Below, one piece after another: positions 21,408 to 32,984 of a DNA stretch of 64,000 bases. The translations under genes were made by a program, and so were the position numbers. The stretch is from Diogma glabrata (lineage: Eukaryota > Arthropoda > Insecta > Diptera > Cylindrotomidae). Where the stretch lies: contig OY856186.1 in the NCBI GenBank assembly GCA_963693315.1, forward strand, positions 236,282,222-236,346,221, read 5' to 3'. The notes beneath the pieces were generated by a model. That model searched no databases, was not told where the DNA came from, and worked only from the letters and a program-made list of their open reading frames with translations. Numbering within the stretch: the first letter of the stretch is position 1; the number at the start of each line of letters is the position of its first letter.

Positions 21408-21880
21408 TAGGTTAGTTTTACCCTTCTGATGAACTTGTTGTTGCGATAGCATTCCTGCGTAGTACGAGAGGAACCGCAGGTACGGACCCATGGTTCAATA
21501 CTTGTTCGAGAGAACAGTGGTATGAAGCAACGATCGTTGGATTATGCCTGAACGCCTCTAAGGTCGTATCCAAGCTAGTCTGCGAAAATTGAATGGGGTT
21601 TTAACAATCTGTTAAGCAAAAACCATATTCTAAAATAGTAATTTACTTATTATTCGATACTTTTGGTTTAATTGATGCTAATGTGTATATTTGGTTTAAG
21701 GCTGTTATGATCTATTTGAATGTTCATAGTTTTGCCAAAGATCAGAATAATACAAATCTTTAGTATTGACACTGTAAGAACCCAGAATCAATTGCAAACG
21801 ACATTATTATCGGTGGGAGCGTTGTAAAGGGTAGAGCAGCCGTCATACTGCGATCCCTTGAGACTCGTCTTTTTTTCGAG
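20690..21880 (+). rRNA. 28S rRNA gene, 3' segment to the approximate 3' end, degenerate
   Basis: Begins at the R1 target TGTCCCTATCTACT and continues through GTAGCATAAGTGGGAG, the AT-rich D10 segment, CAGATACTATTCAATTCAAG, the peptidyl-transferase region and the sarcin-ricin loop AGTACGAGAGGAACC (about 21460-21475). It finishes near TTGAGACTCGTC. Several nearly invariant positions are changed. One A is missing in the block normally reading GTTACCACAGGG (here GTTCCACAGGG, 21245-21255). CTTTTTGATCC reads CTTTGTGATCC, and GGAGACATAAG reads GGACACATAAG. These suggest a non-functional copy. The exact 3' end is uncertain by some tens of bases. Confidence 0.92.
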
Positions 21881-22471
21881 GATTCGTATTAATTTATGAA
21901 TTAACTCTTAAAATAGTTATGTTGAATTTAAACAAAACCATGAGGTTATGAATGAAGAATGTAATAAGACTATTGTCTACGACATTCGAATAAAACATAA
22001 ACATAAACATAAAAGGTACAATACGGTAGGTATTAGGTGGTTAGAATGAGTGGAAAATAGCACGTAGTAGTACAATTTAGGAATTTTAACAGGTACGATT
22101 TACGCAACTGGTACATTTTTACTTTATTTTGTAAGAAAACTTATAAAAAATATTGTTTTTGAGAATTTTTTTTTCGCATATAATAAAAACAGTAAAAACT
22201 AACAGAATATGTGAAATATAATTTAAAAGATGTAATACTTTTTTAAAATAAACCTTATGAACTGCAAACAAATACTGCATCGAGTTCGCTCCAATTTTTA
22301 ACAGGCGATTACAAATAGCTGCATTCACAAAAATGATTGATACCTGGCGGAAATTTTTTAAAACTACTTTCACTTCAAGTTCTAATTCATAGATTTCACC
22401 AAAATCACTGAGGAAGATAAATAATTAGGTGGTACAATTTAGGAGATGGTACGATATAGACAACTTCCCCC
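21881..22471. other. AT-rich spacer downstream of 28S
   Basis: Contains a short CATAAA tandem near 21995 and no convincing ORF. By position it could be the start of an rDNA intergenic spacer, but no subrepeats or promoter are visible. Confidence 0.5.
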
Positions 22472-22586
<115 letters not shown>

Positions 22587-22587
22587 C

Positions 22588-22612
22588 AGGTCGTTCAATA
22601 AGTCCGTAGGAT
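22588..22612 (+). repeat. mariner terminal inverted repeat, left
   Basis: Starts AGGTCGTTCAATAAGTCC and pairs with 23851-23875, 24 of 25 bases matching. Confidence 0.9.
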
Positions 22613-22652
22613 AAGTAAGAAAAAAACAACATTTTGACAAAAGTCGATTTTT

Positions 22653-23699
22653 TTATTCAACATAGTTGCCTTCAAGGGCGATACAACGAGTATAGCGATT
22701 TTCCAACTTTTCTATACCACTTTTATAGTACGATTTCTCTTTCTCGTCAAAATAGGCCTCAGTTTCAGCGATTACTTCATCATTGGACTTAAATTTCTTT
22801 CCAGCAAGCATTCTCTTGAGATCTGAAAACAGGAAAAAGTCGATGGGGGCTAAATCTGGAGAATATGGTGGGTGGGTAAGCAATTCAAAGCCCAATTCAT
22901 TCAATTTTGCCATCGTTTTCATCGATCTGTGACACGGTGCATTATCTTGGTGAAACAACACTTTTTTCTTTTGCAAATGTGGCCGTTTCTTTGCGATTTC
23001 AGCCTTCAATCGATCCAAAAGTTCACAGTAATACTCGCTGTTGATGGTGGTTCTTTTTTGGAGATAGTCGATGAATATTATTCCGTTCGTATCCCAAAAT
23101 ACAGACGCCATCACCTTACCGGCCGACTGTTGCGTCTTTGCTCGCTTTGGATTCGGTTCGTCGACTGCTGTCCACTCAGCTGACTGTCTTTTGGATTCTG
23201 GTGTGTAATTGTGAAGCCATGTCTCATCCATTGTCACATATCTACGATAGAATTCCCTTTTATTGCGGTTTAATAGCGCCAAAGACTCCTCTGAAGCATC
23301 GATTCGTTGTTGTTTTTGGTCGACTGTGAGCTCACGCGGCACCCAATTTGCACAGAGCCTTCGCATACCCAAATATTCGTGTAAAATGTTAAAAACACTA
23401 CCATTTGCTACCTTTACAATGTCAGCTAGCTGATGCACCTTCAATTTGCGATCGTTCATAACCAATTTGTGGATTTTTTTGATGTTTTCTGGAATAACAG
23501 CCTTATTTGGGTGTCCACTGCGCTCTGCATCTTTTGTGCTGGTACGACCACATTTAAATTCAGCCATCTACTTCTCTACCATTTGTCTCGATGGAGCAGA
23601 GTTTGGATAATGTTTATCAAGCCATTGTTTGGTTTCCACTGTATTTTTTTTCATCAAAAAGCAATGCTTTATTAAAATTCGAAAATCACTTTTTTCCAT
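22653..23699 (-). pseudogene. mariner transposase with one premature stop (~348 codons)
   Basis: The ATG at 23699 opens a frame of 43 codons, then TAG at 23570-23568, then 304 more codons to 22653. The stop sits where mariner transposases usually have a Trp (context VEK-stop-MAEFK), so it fits a single TGG to TAG change. The remainder holds the helix-turn-helix region (ERSGHPNKAV, HQLADIVKVANGS). The catalytic DD34D residues appear in VTMDETWLHN, HQDNAPCH and APIDFFLF, with exactly 34 residues between the last two Asp. It would cut and paste DNA flanked by the element's repeats. Starting at the Met at 23567 would lose part of the N-terminal DNA-binding domain. All else looks intact. Confidence 0.92.
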
Positions 23700-23850
23700 T
23701 TTTTTTCAAAAACAAAAGTTGCTTCACACAAAATGCTATAACTCACGAATAAATAGTCAGATTGCTGTCAAATTTATACACGTATCGTTTAAAGGTTATT
23801 ACTAAATAAAAATCATATGGAAAAAATTTTAGTAACGCCATCTATGTGTC

Positions 23851-23875
23851 ATCCTACGGACTTATTGAATGACCT
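23851..23875 (-). repeat. mariner terminal inverted repeat, right
   Basis: ATCCTACGGACTTATTGAAT followed by GACCT, inverted copy of 22588-22612. Confidence 0.9.
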
Positions 23876-26160
23876 AGTATATATGTATATTTATCTTTGT
23901 GTTAGTTATAAGTATGAGGTTTAGTGTTTGACTAGCAGTGAAAATTGCGTAGACATGTTGGATGATCTACGGATGGGTGAAACCTTATGAGTTCGGGTTA
24001 CCGTCACGCTGTAGCCATATATATTTGTATTAGCTATAAGTATGACATGTATTGCTTATCGTTTTTTTAATATAAGAACATTAATGATAGTACGAATAAC
24101 CTAAGTGGTGTTGAAATAATGGTAATAACGATGGAAACAACGACAATAATGTTGCAAAAGAAGTTAATTGAAATTAATGTAAATACTAGTTTTTGTATTT
24201 TTTGTCATTTTTTTCAATCCACACTGCAGTCTACAACAATAAAGAAGTGACTGAGATGAAACAGAGGAAAAGGGTTTAGATTAGTATGAGAAGAAAATAA
24301 TCATCTTTGGGGACAAATCGACAAAAGTGGAGGGGTCCACCTTTCAACTGTTAAATTTTCTAACTTTGCTTTTAAAGTTTGTTGGGACCGTTAAAAACTA
24401 CGTTTATTTACCAATTTTGATGACTCTTTGATAAAAGATGAAGATGAGAATGGCAAAGAACTGATTTTTTTTCGGGTGATATTAGCCTAAGTGGCGGTGG
24501 TCATATTTTTATGAAATTATATGTTGTATTTATATGTTTTTAAGCCTGTACAAAAGGAAGAATCAAGGATCGACTCACAGCCAGATCAGCTTGTGTTTAT
24601 TAGAAAATTTAACAAAATTAAACAACTAATTATATTTTTCAACAATATCTACAGAGTTTATATATTTCAAGCTATAAACTGTCTTGCAGTCTTCTCTATC
24701 ATTTCATAAAATAAATGTTTTCCATTTTATGCAATAATCTAATCAAATTCAATTTTTTATCAAACCGTTAACTCATTTTATGACAATGTAACAAAATCAT
24801 TCTCACCTATAAAATTTAATTATGAAAATAGTTAAATTTTCCATAAACCATAGAAAATCTAAAAATGATTTTCCATTTTTTAATTCAATTTTTATATCAA
24901 AATATTACAAAATTTATCAAAAAAAAAACGACCATAAAATTGAGAAAATTGAATCGTGTGAATTGGACGATAAGCAATTTCATTTTCAATTCTATTTTTT
25001 TTTTATTATTAATTTCAATCCCAATCCAATTCTGATTAATGGTTATATGATGATGATGTTCGTTGTTAAAATTAGGTGGGCTACAAACTACGATGATTGT
25101 AGACAACTAAATGTGATCATCATGAACCGAATCGAATCGTAAAGGAAGTTAAAGACATTAGTTACACGACATGTAAATTAAGATTTTTACTTAAACTATA
25201 AAAATAATTTTAATTATTTTGTTGTTTAACATTTATTTTCGTTCAATTTGAATTGTTGAATTGTTTTTGAATGGGTTAGATTAGATTAATCGTCGATGAA
25301 TAAGGCATATATAGACAAAGTAATTCAAAACAATACCAAATATTTATTTTTTCAGTATTGCCGACTATTGTCGACCGTTATTTTTATTGGCTCAATAGTT
25401 TGGATCTAACAAATGGTATTATAACAACTAACGCCAACCATGCTTGTTTAAATGAACCACAAGAAGTGTGGAGTAAATATCCAAAGGCCCAGATGAGATG
25501 AATGCTTGAGTGATAAATGTTCAAAATGATCAACAGTGATATGTACATTCAAAAAATTAAAATACAAATTGTAGATATAGTTAAGCTGTAACAAAAATCA
25601 AACTTATCGTTATTGAAGGTTATTTCATTTAATCCAACAACATAATCTTACATATATCTCTTAGTTTATAACGCCATTTTTATAATTTTCCTTCAGAATA
25701 AAAAAAACTGTTTCCCGACAGTCATATGCACAACGGATTTTATCTTTAAAACAAAAAATAATGCATGTCCAAAACTTTCACAAGTTGTTAGATATAACAT
25801 AAGCTTTAATTTAGTTTAAAAAAAAAGAAGGTGTAGCGCCATCTTTTCTTCAATTACACCGTTTTTTTCTTATGTTACGTTACGCACCGTTAAATTATTT
25901 CAAAAAATTAACAGTGTACATTTTTAAAAACTTTGTTCTAATACCTATTCAACGACACATGGTTTATGAAAATCGATTGAGAAAAACTCTACAATCGCTC
26001 GTCAAAATGCACTCACATCACAGAATAACAAAAAATTGAGGGGCACCCTGTGAAGATCCCTGGTTGAAAAAAAAAATTCTAAGAGAACTAGTATTTTTTA
26101 TTTATGAAAGACTATCTATAAACAAAAAATAATCAAAATTAAAAGGGGTCAAGTCAAAAT
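23876..26160. other. AT-rich non-coding DNA, nothing recognised
   Basis: Homopolymer-rich sequence with only short chance ORFs. I found no RNA gene, paired repeats or protein similarity. Confidence 0.5.
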
Positions 26161-26184
26161 TTGCTGAACTTGCATGAAATTGCT

Positions 26185-26310
26185 CATATATAAAATTCAC
26201 GTGTCACGATGTTTGTCTGCGATGAACTCCGCAACAACGTAACCAATCTTAATGAAATTTTGTACAATGTGTGTATGATGGTCCAGCTTGAGAGATAGGA
26301 TAGTTATTAT
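26185..26310 (+). other. Possible Helitron-associated sequence
   Basis: The stretch with ATTCACGTGTCACGATGTTT, the following GAACTCCGCAACAACG and TAATGAAATTTTGT resembles a sequence I recall from the non-coding part of insect Helitrons. This rests on memory of similar repeats. The Pif1 fragment at 28.8 kb and the Helitron-like terminus at 32774 make it plausible. Confidence 0.3.
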
Positions 26311-27059
26311 TTTGATTAAATGCCTAAATATTTTTTAATTGCGAATTAAATGTTAAATATGGATGGTTCATATGCCAACTTTCAGATGGTCAATTAATTC
26401 AATTGAATTCAATCTTTCAAATTTATTCAATTGATAGTAAACTTCGTCATCTGTATAAGGTCATTATTAGACTATCGAATATATTTTAGTAAAGAAAGTT
26501 TTGTTTTATTTGATAATAAACGAAAAGCATATTATGCTAAGTCAAATACGTTACCAAAGATTATTGATAATTTTGTGCATGTTATATATTAATTATAGAA
26601 GTGTTAGAAAGTATCGAAACCTGTAAAAAAATTATTGTATTGGTTTTTATAAAGTTTGAATAAAAATAAGAGTAAAAATTAAAGAAAACAATAATTTAAA
26701 TTTATTATTTTAAATTTTTCATTGATCTTCAATATTAATTTACAAAAATCAATATCCAATTGAAAAATGCTCTTATTTGTATTCCTAATTAAAATAGAAC
26801 GATTAGAGGTAAAAAAAATTGTCATCAAAACTGGATGAAAAACTAGCGAGGTTTATTTTACAACCTTTACACTCTCCAATTTCATGTCAAATTTTTTTTA
26901 TTGACCAATATATTTGATAGTGTGATATACGCCTCATAAATTTAGGGTAGCCAATAGATGGTGCCGTATTTGTATTTAAAACGCTGTTTTTAATGTTAAA
27001 GTTTTGCAAATACACTACGCCTTGCTTTTTCCAATTGTCGTGTATTGTTTTTTCATTGC

Positions 27060-28110
27060 TGATTGGTGATAATTATTTTAATCGTTTTTTTTAAATATCG
27101 GTTTATACGCGTAGTTTGGTTGATTAATGTTTTTTTCCGTTGAACATAATTTTATGAAATGGAAAAAATGAATGTATAATCTGACAAACAATAACATTTA
27201 TATGACAAAATTATACATATTGGAATTTAACACATCACGTTATACATTTTAAATTTCCGAAACATCTTATTGAGTCCACTCTTAAAAAATTAAATTTTTT
27301 TTTCATTATTTCTAATTTTTTTTATTTTATATAATTGAATATATTTCGGGTTATTTGCAACCCATCATCAACAAACGTTTAAAAGTGGTTAGAAAATAAA
27401 TTAAATAAATTTGAATTTATGTTGCCTTTGTCGATATTAATTGCGTTTATGTTCTTACGAATGTAAAGTCAAAAGCATCCAATTTATTGCTGTCGTGCAC
27501 CTCTTTCTTTAACCTCATATTATCTATTGAAAAATTTAAATAATCATTTTATTTTCGAAAACATGTTTTGCTATTGGGGCTTTATTTGGTTGGTTTGTTT
27601 TAATGTATCCAGAATGTTACTTAAAGCGTTTCTTCAAACACTTACGCGACTGCCCATATAATATTTTTATAGTAATCACCAGAAGATAGTCCATAAACAC
27701 CGACTTCATCGTGCGTTTTATCTTTAGTTGAAACTAGTTTATGTTTCAACTTCATGTTACCAATTTTCTCATCTACACCAAATATGTTGTTGGTTTGCAA
27801 TTGTATGTAAAACATGTTCCTAAAAATAAGTGATGATAGTTGATATTATCGATTTAAAGCTAAAAATTACGAAATGGGAGCCGCACAAATACTATAAAAA
27901 GAAACACAGCTGATCAAACACGGATGGCAAACACGATGAACAAACTAATTAAAAATGGTGGGACTTAGCTGGCAACACGTATACAATAGTCATTTGCAAA
28001 CGGTAACTATGCATTAATGAATTAAAGAATTCATTAACGAATTAAATACATATTTCTGCTACTTCCGGAAGATTTGTACAATTTAAAATTTTTGATCTGG
28101 CAATAGCAGT
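27060..28110 (+). repeat. Diverged dispersed repeat, copy A (partner near 41990-42890)
   Basis: Blocks shared with the partner in the same order and orientation include AATATGTTGT, GAATTGTATGTAA/CAATTGTATGTAA, TATCGATTTAAAGCT, AATTAAAAATGGTGG, GATTTGCAAACG/CATTTGCAAACG and AAGATTTGTA.AATTTAAA..TTGATCT. The similarity is clearest from about 27735 to 28105. The other copy has a foldback element in its middle. Family unknown, no coding capacity. Confidence 0.6.
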
Positions 28111-28235
28111 GAGATTTCACTAGCCAAAGTGATATCTTAGGGATGTTGGCGGATGAACTTTTTTCAATCAACAATAGCACACTTAGTCTTAGTTATAGAA
28201 TATTCTTTGATGATGACACGCTATTTTTTTTAAAT

Positions 28236-28765
28236 AATATGTGTTGGGTAGTATACGAATTAAAATGTGTGCAACAACAACACATAACAACCTTTGAAGA
28301 ATAAGGTCGCATAACAATATGCTTTCTAAGGTGTTGATAGACGCAAATTTTTTATTTTTATATTTTTTAAAGAATGAACTTTTTCGTTTGCTCGAAGATA
28401 TGAGCTTCCATATAACTATTAAATATGCTGGGTTTAATCCTTGTGCAAAACCATGTTTTACATCTTGGTATATGCGTCTAGCACTATAAGGATAATTCGT
28501 AACCTAATTTAGCTTTGTTCCTACAAATTTGAAAAAAAAAGTATTTTATTTTTATTTCTTCTATTTTATCATGAAATATTGCCGTATGTCGTTTATTAGT
28601 ATGTGAAAGGATTTATTATTTAGTTTTCCATTCTTTAAAAAGAATATAATAAACCAAAAAATGAGAAATTTGCGTCCATCATCTTAAAAAACATGATGTT
28701 GTGGAACCTAGGTCTTAAAGAGTTTTATGTGTTGTTGTGACAAATATTGTAATTCCAACTACACA
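28236..28765. mobile_element. Foldback-like structure with ~110-130 bp inverted arms
   Basis: The left arm (about 28236-28350, including CAACAACAACACATAACA and ending GACGCAAATTTTT) is an imperfect inverted copy of the right arm (about 28668-28765, AAATTTGCGTCC to ACACAACACA). A third copy of the arm lies at 34384-34490, at the 3' end of a dead LINE. The arms may therefore be two LINE 3' ends facing each other and not transposon termini. Confidence 0.6.
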
Positions 28766-28834
28766 ACACATTTTATTAAAATAATGTGTCAAATATTTTG
28801 AGGTAGCACAATTTTTTTTGAAATTTTAGGGGAA

Positions 28835-29150
28835 AAAGATGATGAACAATGTCATTGAAGCTACAATTTTGAATGGAAAATTCAAAGGGGATGATGTAGG
28901 TACTGTTGCTACGCATTTCAATGATCCCAACAGATATGGCATTTGAATTGAAACGTTTAGTTTCCAGTGTGACTTGCTTTTGCAATGACCATCAACAAAG
29001 GAATTGCTGTAAGGATGTGGACTAAGTAGATTTGGTGAATCCGTACTTCTCACATTTGGACCACTGTATGTGGCCAACTAACGTCGGAATACCTTCTGAT
29101 TTATTCGTCTACGCATCTAAACGGAAAAACACAAAATATAATGTGTGCCC
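28835..29150 (+). pseudogene. Helitron Pif1-type helicase, C-terminal fragment, frameshifted
   Basis: Pieces in different frames give, in order, MNNVIEATILNGKFKGDDV, MIPTDMAFELKR, LAFAMTINK and VGIPSDLFVYASK. This is the order of conserved blocks at the C-terminus of Helitron Pif1-like helicases, where FAMTINK precedes the last SF1 helicase motif. The family unwinds DNA in rolling-circle transposition. At least three frameshifts or stops break it, so it is a fossil. No Rep endonuclease motif was seen nearby. The ORF read on the opposite strand here is a shadow. Confidence 0.75.
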
Positions 29151-31383
29151 ACAAGCACACAAATAAAGAAATAGAATTAAAAAGACATTTTGAAAATTTT
29201 TCCTTATTAAAATAAATAATTGTTGCAATAAAAATTATACAATGTAAATTGAATGCTAGGTACGTTTAGTTTGACTGAAACAACTGAAAAAACAACAACA
29301 ATTGTATTAAACTTTTCGTTGTTTCAAATGCTTCAGTCAAATTGAACACGGCTGTTATTCGATTTGACTGAAGCCGAGTTTTCATAAATTTCCATTCTTA
29401 TGAGATACCGACAATATGCGACAGGTATAATGTTAAATAAACAAAAGTTTTACACTATTTGGTGTGAAATAAATAAAGTTTTTTTAGAGTGATTAAGCTT
29501 AAAGTAATTATTTTAATTCACATGAATTTTGTAATTTTAAAGCATTTTTTATTTTCTCTCACAAAAACTTCTTTAAAATAGTTTTTGTATGTTTTGTGTC
29601 GGGAATAAATAAAAATTTACAATTGTTTAATCACAGATGAAGAATTCAATTCAAATAAATATGAGATAATGAAGGTTGAATTTAGAAATTATCTGAACAT
29701 GAAAATTAAAATATGTTTCATTGTTATTTCTTCCACTGTGGTTGAGTCTGTAAGATGGCTTTGAACTATGATGTCTCTGATGAGTGTGAGTTCAATCCCG
29801 ACAATAATTACTTATTATCGGGAATAATACTTTCAATGATTACTTTGAGCAATAATTACTCACAAAATCGCTCAAAAATTAATATTCCATTAATGTTGTC
29901 TATATATGGAACATCTATTCCAATATATTGACCGTGTGTAAGATATTAGTTACGCATTGATTTGCAACAATCAATAATGACTAAAATGACTTAGGATGTT
30001 GACTAAATGCAAATATTTCTCATCTTATGAATTCACATCCTATGAATTCTAATACAAAAACTTCCAAATAATTTTGATTTTTTTGCATCACTTCTTCTAT
30101 TTCTTTTTTGCATCACTTCTTCTATGCCTTCATGGAATGTATTGTCGCTATTCTTACTGCCCTTGCTGACCATAAAATAACATAACGATCAAGATTTTTG
30201 GCAACTTTTTTAGTAACCTACCGGTAAAGAAAGCGTATATTAAACCGCATGAGCACTGTGAAAATTTGTGAATCGGTTTTTGTTCTATATAGAGACACAC
30301 CTGAAACCTTACACACTTGAAAACTTATTTGATCGCGTATTTTTTATATATCCTTTGTTTTATATACAATACTATTTTTTTATATTTTACTGATCAACTA
30401 GAGTGCTGATCCTTTTACATTCATATGTAAAAAAAAAGTCAGGCATGTGCGAATATAATTCGCTCGCTGAGGGTTCCGTGTATATAATATTTCAGAAAAC
30501 AACAGTTTTTGTTTGCATTGTTCCACGTTGGGTTGCATTTTACCCAAAGCTGTTTATGGTGGCTAAAGAAAGCTTCAATAACGCCAGCTTATAAACTATT
30601 TATATTGGAAAATATATTATCCATTGTTGTATCTTCAACTGTTGTTGGTTAATGAATTTTTTTATAAATTTTTTTGTAGAAAATAGTTTGAGAGCCAGTT
30701 CTGAAGATTTTTATTGAAACCAACGGAAAAAACGGAGGAAAACTGTCGTCAAATTATTGCCAACGAGTGCATTGTTAACACAGTCGTGTGATTTCTACTG
30801 AACATTGATGAACATTTCAGATCTACCGAACATTGGGGAGATCGGTATAGTATACCAACAGGATTTCTACTTCAGCTAGTTAAACATGCACAATGACTGC
30901 CAGCAGAGCTAAACTCAAAGTGATGGTGGCCGCTATTTTTCTGCACTGGTGGTACTGTATCAGACTTAACGAAAAGAACAGATCCCCAACCTCGATTAAC
31001 TTGACTGTAATAATTTTCTAGTTCAACAGTAGTTCAATAGCTCAAAAATTTCAAAAATGTTTGTGATTAGTGATCAACTTCACAGAGAACATTTGCAATG
31101 CAACCATATTAAATGATAATCTATCGTATAGCAAACAGGTATCAGGTATGTTATCGCATAATTTTTCAACCTAACGCCTTTCGCCTGAAGTTTAGTTCAT
31201 CTGACTTGTTAAACTGTGTTGATCTAATCTGATCTTGTTTGTTCATTTCTTTACTTCGTTTCACTCAATATTTACTATAATATACATTTCCCACGTAGTA
31301 AAATTTATCCTCATCTACGATTATTTTACATGAATAGTCCTTTACAAAACACAATTTTAGAATTTTAATTAAATGAATCAAAA
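29151..31383. other. AT-rich non-coding DNA with small repeats
   Basis: Holds an imperfect hairpin around GTTTGACTGAAACAACTGAA and its inverse (about 29268-29345), a duplicated CATCACTTCTTCTAT motif (30085-30130) and a possible tRNA-like box at 29750-29800. Near 30470 GCTCGCTGAGGGTTCCGT resembles a motif of a widespread insect repeat. No gene is supported. Confidence 0.45.
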
Positions 31384-32300
31384 ACTGCGCTTTTGAAAAT
31401 TACAAGAAAAATTGTTTTAGACTAGAAAAAATTTCACTTTCCATATGACACCTCACTCAACAAGGTCAAAAAAATTTTTTTTTTCAAAATTTCCACCATC
31501 AACCCATCAAAATAACATTTCAAATGTTGAGCCGACCGCTATAGTAATCTTCATAACATTTCTCATAACCATGAATTTTTCCAAAGGTTTTCTTCTGTAA
31601 TGTTCGAAGTTAAGGGGGGGGGGAGGGGGGGGGGGGGCAGGAAATGTTTGTCACATTTTTTAATATAACTCAAAACTGCGCTTTTTAAAATTACATAAAA
31701 ATTGTTTTTGGACTAGAAAAAAATCAATCTTTCTTATGACACCCACTCAACTTGGTTCAAAAAAATTTTTTTTCAAAATTTCCACTCTCAACCCCCTCAT
31801 AATAACATTTGAAATGATGAGCTGACCACTATAATTTTCATTCAATCTTTACAACATTTCCCATAAGCATGAATTTTTCAAATTTTCTCTTTTGTAATGT
31901 TCGATGTTAATGGGGGGACAAGAAATTTTGTCACCTTTTTTTAACATAACTTCAAAACTGCGCGCTTTTGAAATTGCAAAAAAAATTGATCTGGACTAGA
32001 AAAAAAATCACCTTTCATATGACACCCCATTAAATAAGGTCCAAAATTATTTTTTTTTCAAAATCTCCACTCTCAACCCCCTCAGAATCACATTTGAAAT
32101 GATGAGCCGGACCGCTATAGTTTCGTTCCATTTTTACAACATTGCCCATAACCAAGATATTTTTGCAAATTTTTTCTTTGTAATGTTCGAAGTTAAGGGG
32201 GGTGGGACAAGCATTTTTTTTCACATTTTTTAACATAACTCAAAAACTGCGCTTTTTAAAATAACATAAAAAATTGTTTTGGGCTAGAAAAAGTTAGGGA
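31384..32300 (+). repeat. Tandem array, ~290 bp unit, about three copies
   Basis: ACTGCGC recurs at 31384, 31675, 31957 and 32246, giving unit lengths of 291, 282 and 289. Each unit carries GGACTAGAAAAAA, CATATGACACC, TTCAAAATTTCCAC, ACATTTGAAATGATGAGC and GTAATGTTCGAAGTTAA followed by a G run. In the first unit the G run is about 24 G with one A (31614-31637). Units are clearly diverged, so the array is old. No function is evident. Confidence 0.87.
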
Positions 32301-32741
32301 GGAGACAGGAAAAACAACACTTGGTATGGCAAAATCAAAAAAAACTAAGCAGTCGAAAAATCATTGAAATTTTCTTTTGAAATATTTTGAACTTTTTCGA
32401 TTTTTCTAGACCAAGCTCAATTCCTTACAAAAAACTTTTGTTTTACTATCTCCTTATCTATGTTTATAAATATAGATAAAAAGAAACATTTGAATTTTTT
32501 TGGCTATCAGTAGGCGTGAAAAGCACGTTTAAAAACTGTAGAAAATTTCAAGTTGATAGCACTTATAGTTTGTGAGTAAATGGATTATGTAGAAATTCGA
32601 CGGACACGGAAGTCTCACCAATAGGGTACCGTTTTACTTTTTTAAAGTACGGACCCTAAAAAATAGAAATCATTTCTCATTAATACTCTTTGAAATTATT
32701 GCTACTACGTCAACAAAATGTAAACACACAAACTTTATTTA

Positions 32742-32774
32742 TAGGCGTAGCAAAGTACGCTGGGTCTCGCTAGT
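32742..32774 (+). mobile_element. Helitron-like 3' terminus (hairpin plus CTAGT end)
   Basis: GCGTA, loop GCAAAG, TACGC form a short perfect stem (32745-32760), followed by TGGGTCTCG and the CTAGT terminus at 32770-32774. Helitrons end in CTRRT about ten bases after such a hairpin. The next base is A, although Helitrons usually insert between A and T, so the flank is not ideal. The orientation implies the element extends leftwards from here. Confidence 0.65.
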
Positions 32775-32984
32775 ATTCTATATTTTACTCATTTTTATTG
32801 TTCCCAGTGAGAGAACAACGTGTTTTTCACATTATTTCGATTATCTCGTGAAACATAAATCCGATGAAATTTGAGGTGCTTATAAACTAGCCTATCCAAA
32901 CAAGATGGCGGTTTAAAAAATAAATACAGTTTTGTTCGTTTGTTTTACAGAGGTACGATGTAAAACCTTTGAGAACATACATTT

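Larger units (their letters stand above)
22588..23875 (-). mobile_element. mariner DNA transposon, 1.29 kb
   Basis: Bounded by 25 bp terminal inverted repeats: 22588-22612 begins AGGTCGTTCAATAAGTCC, and 23851-23875 is its reverse complement with a single mismatch (CGTT against CATT). TA-rich flanks on both sides fit a TA target duplication. One transposase frame fills most of the interior on the minus strand. Size and structure are typical of mariner. Confidence 0.93.
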
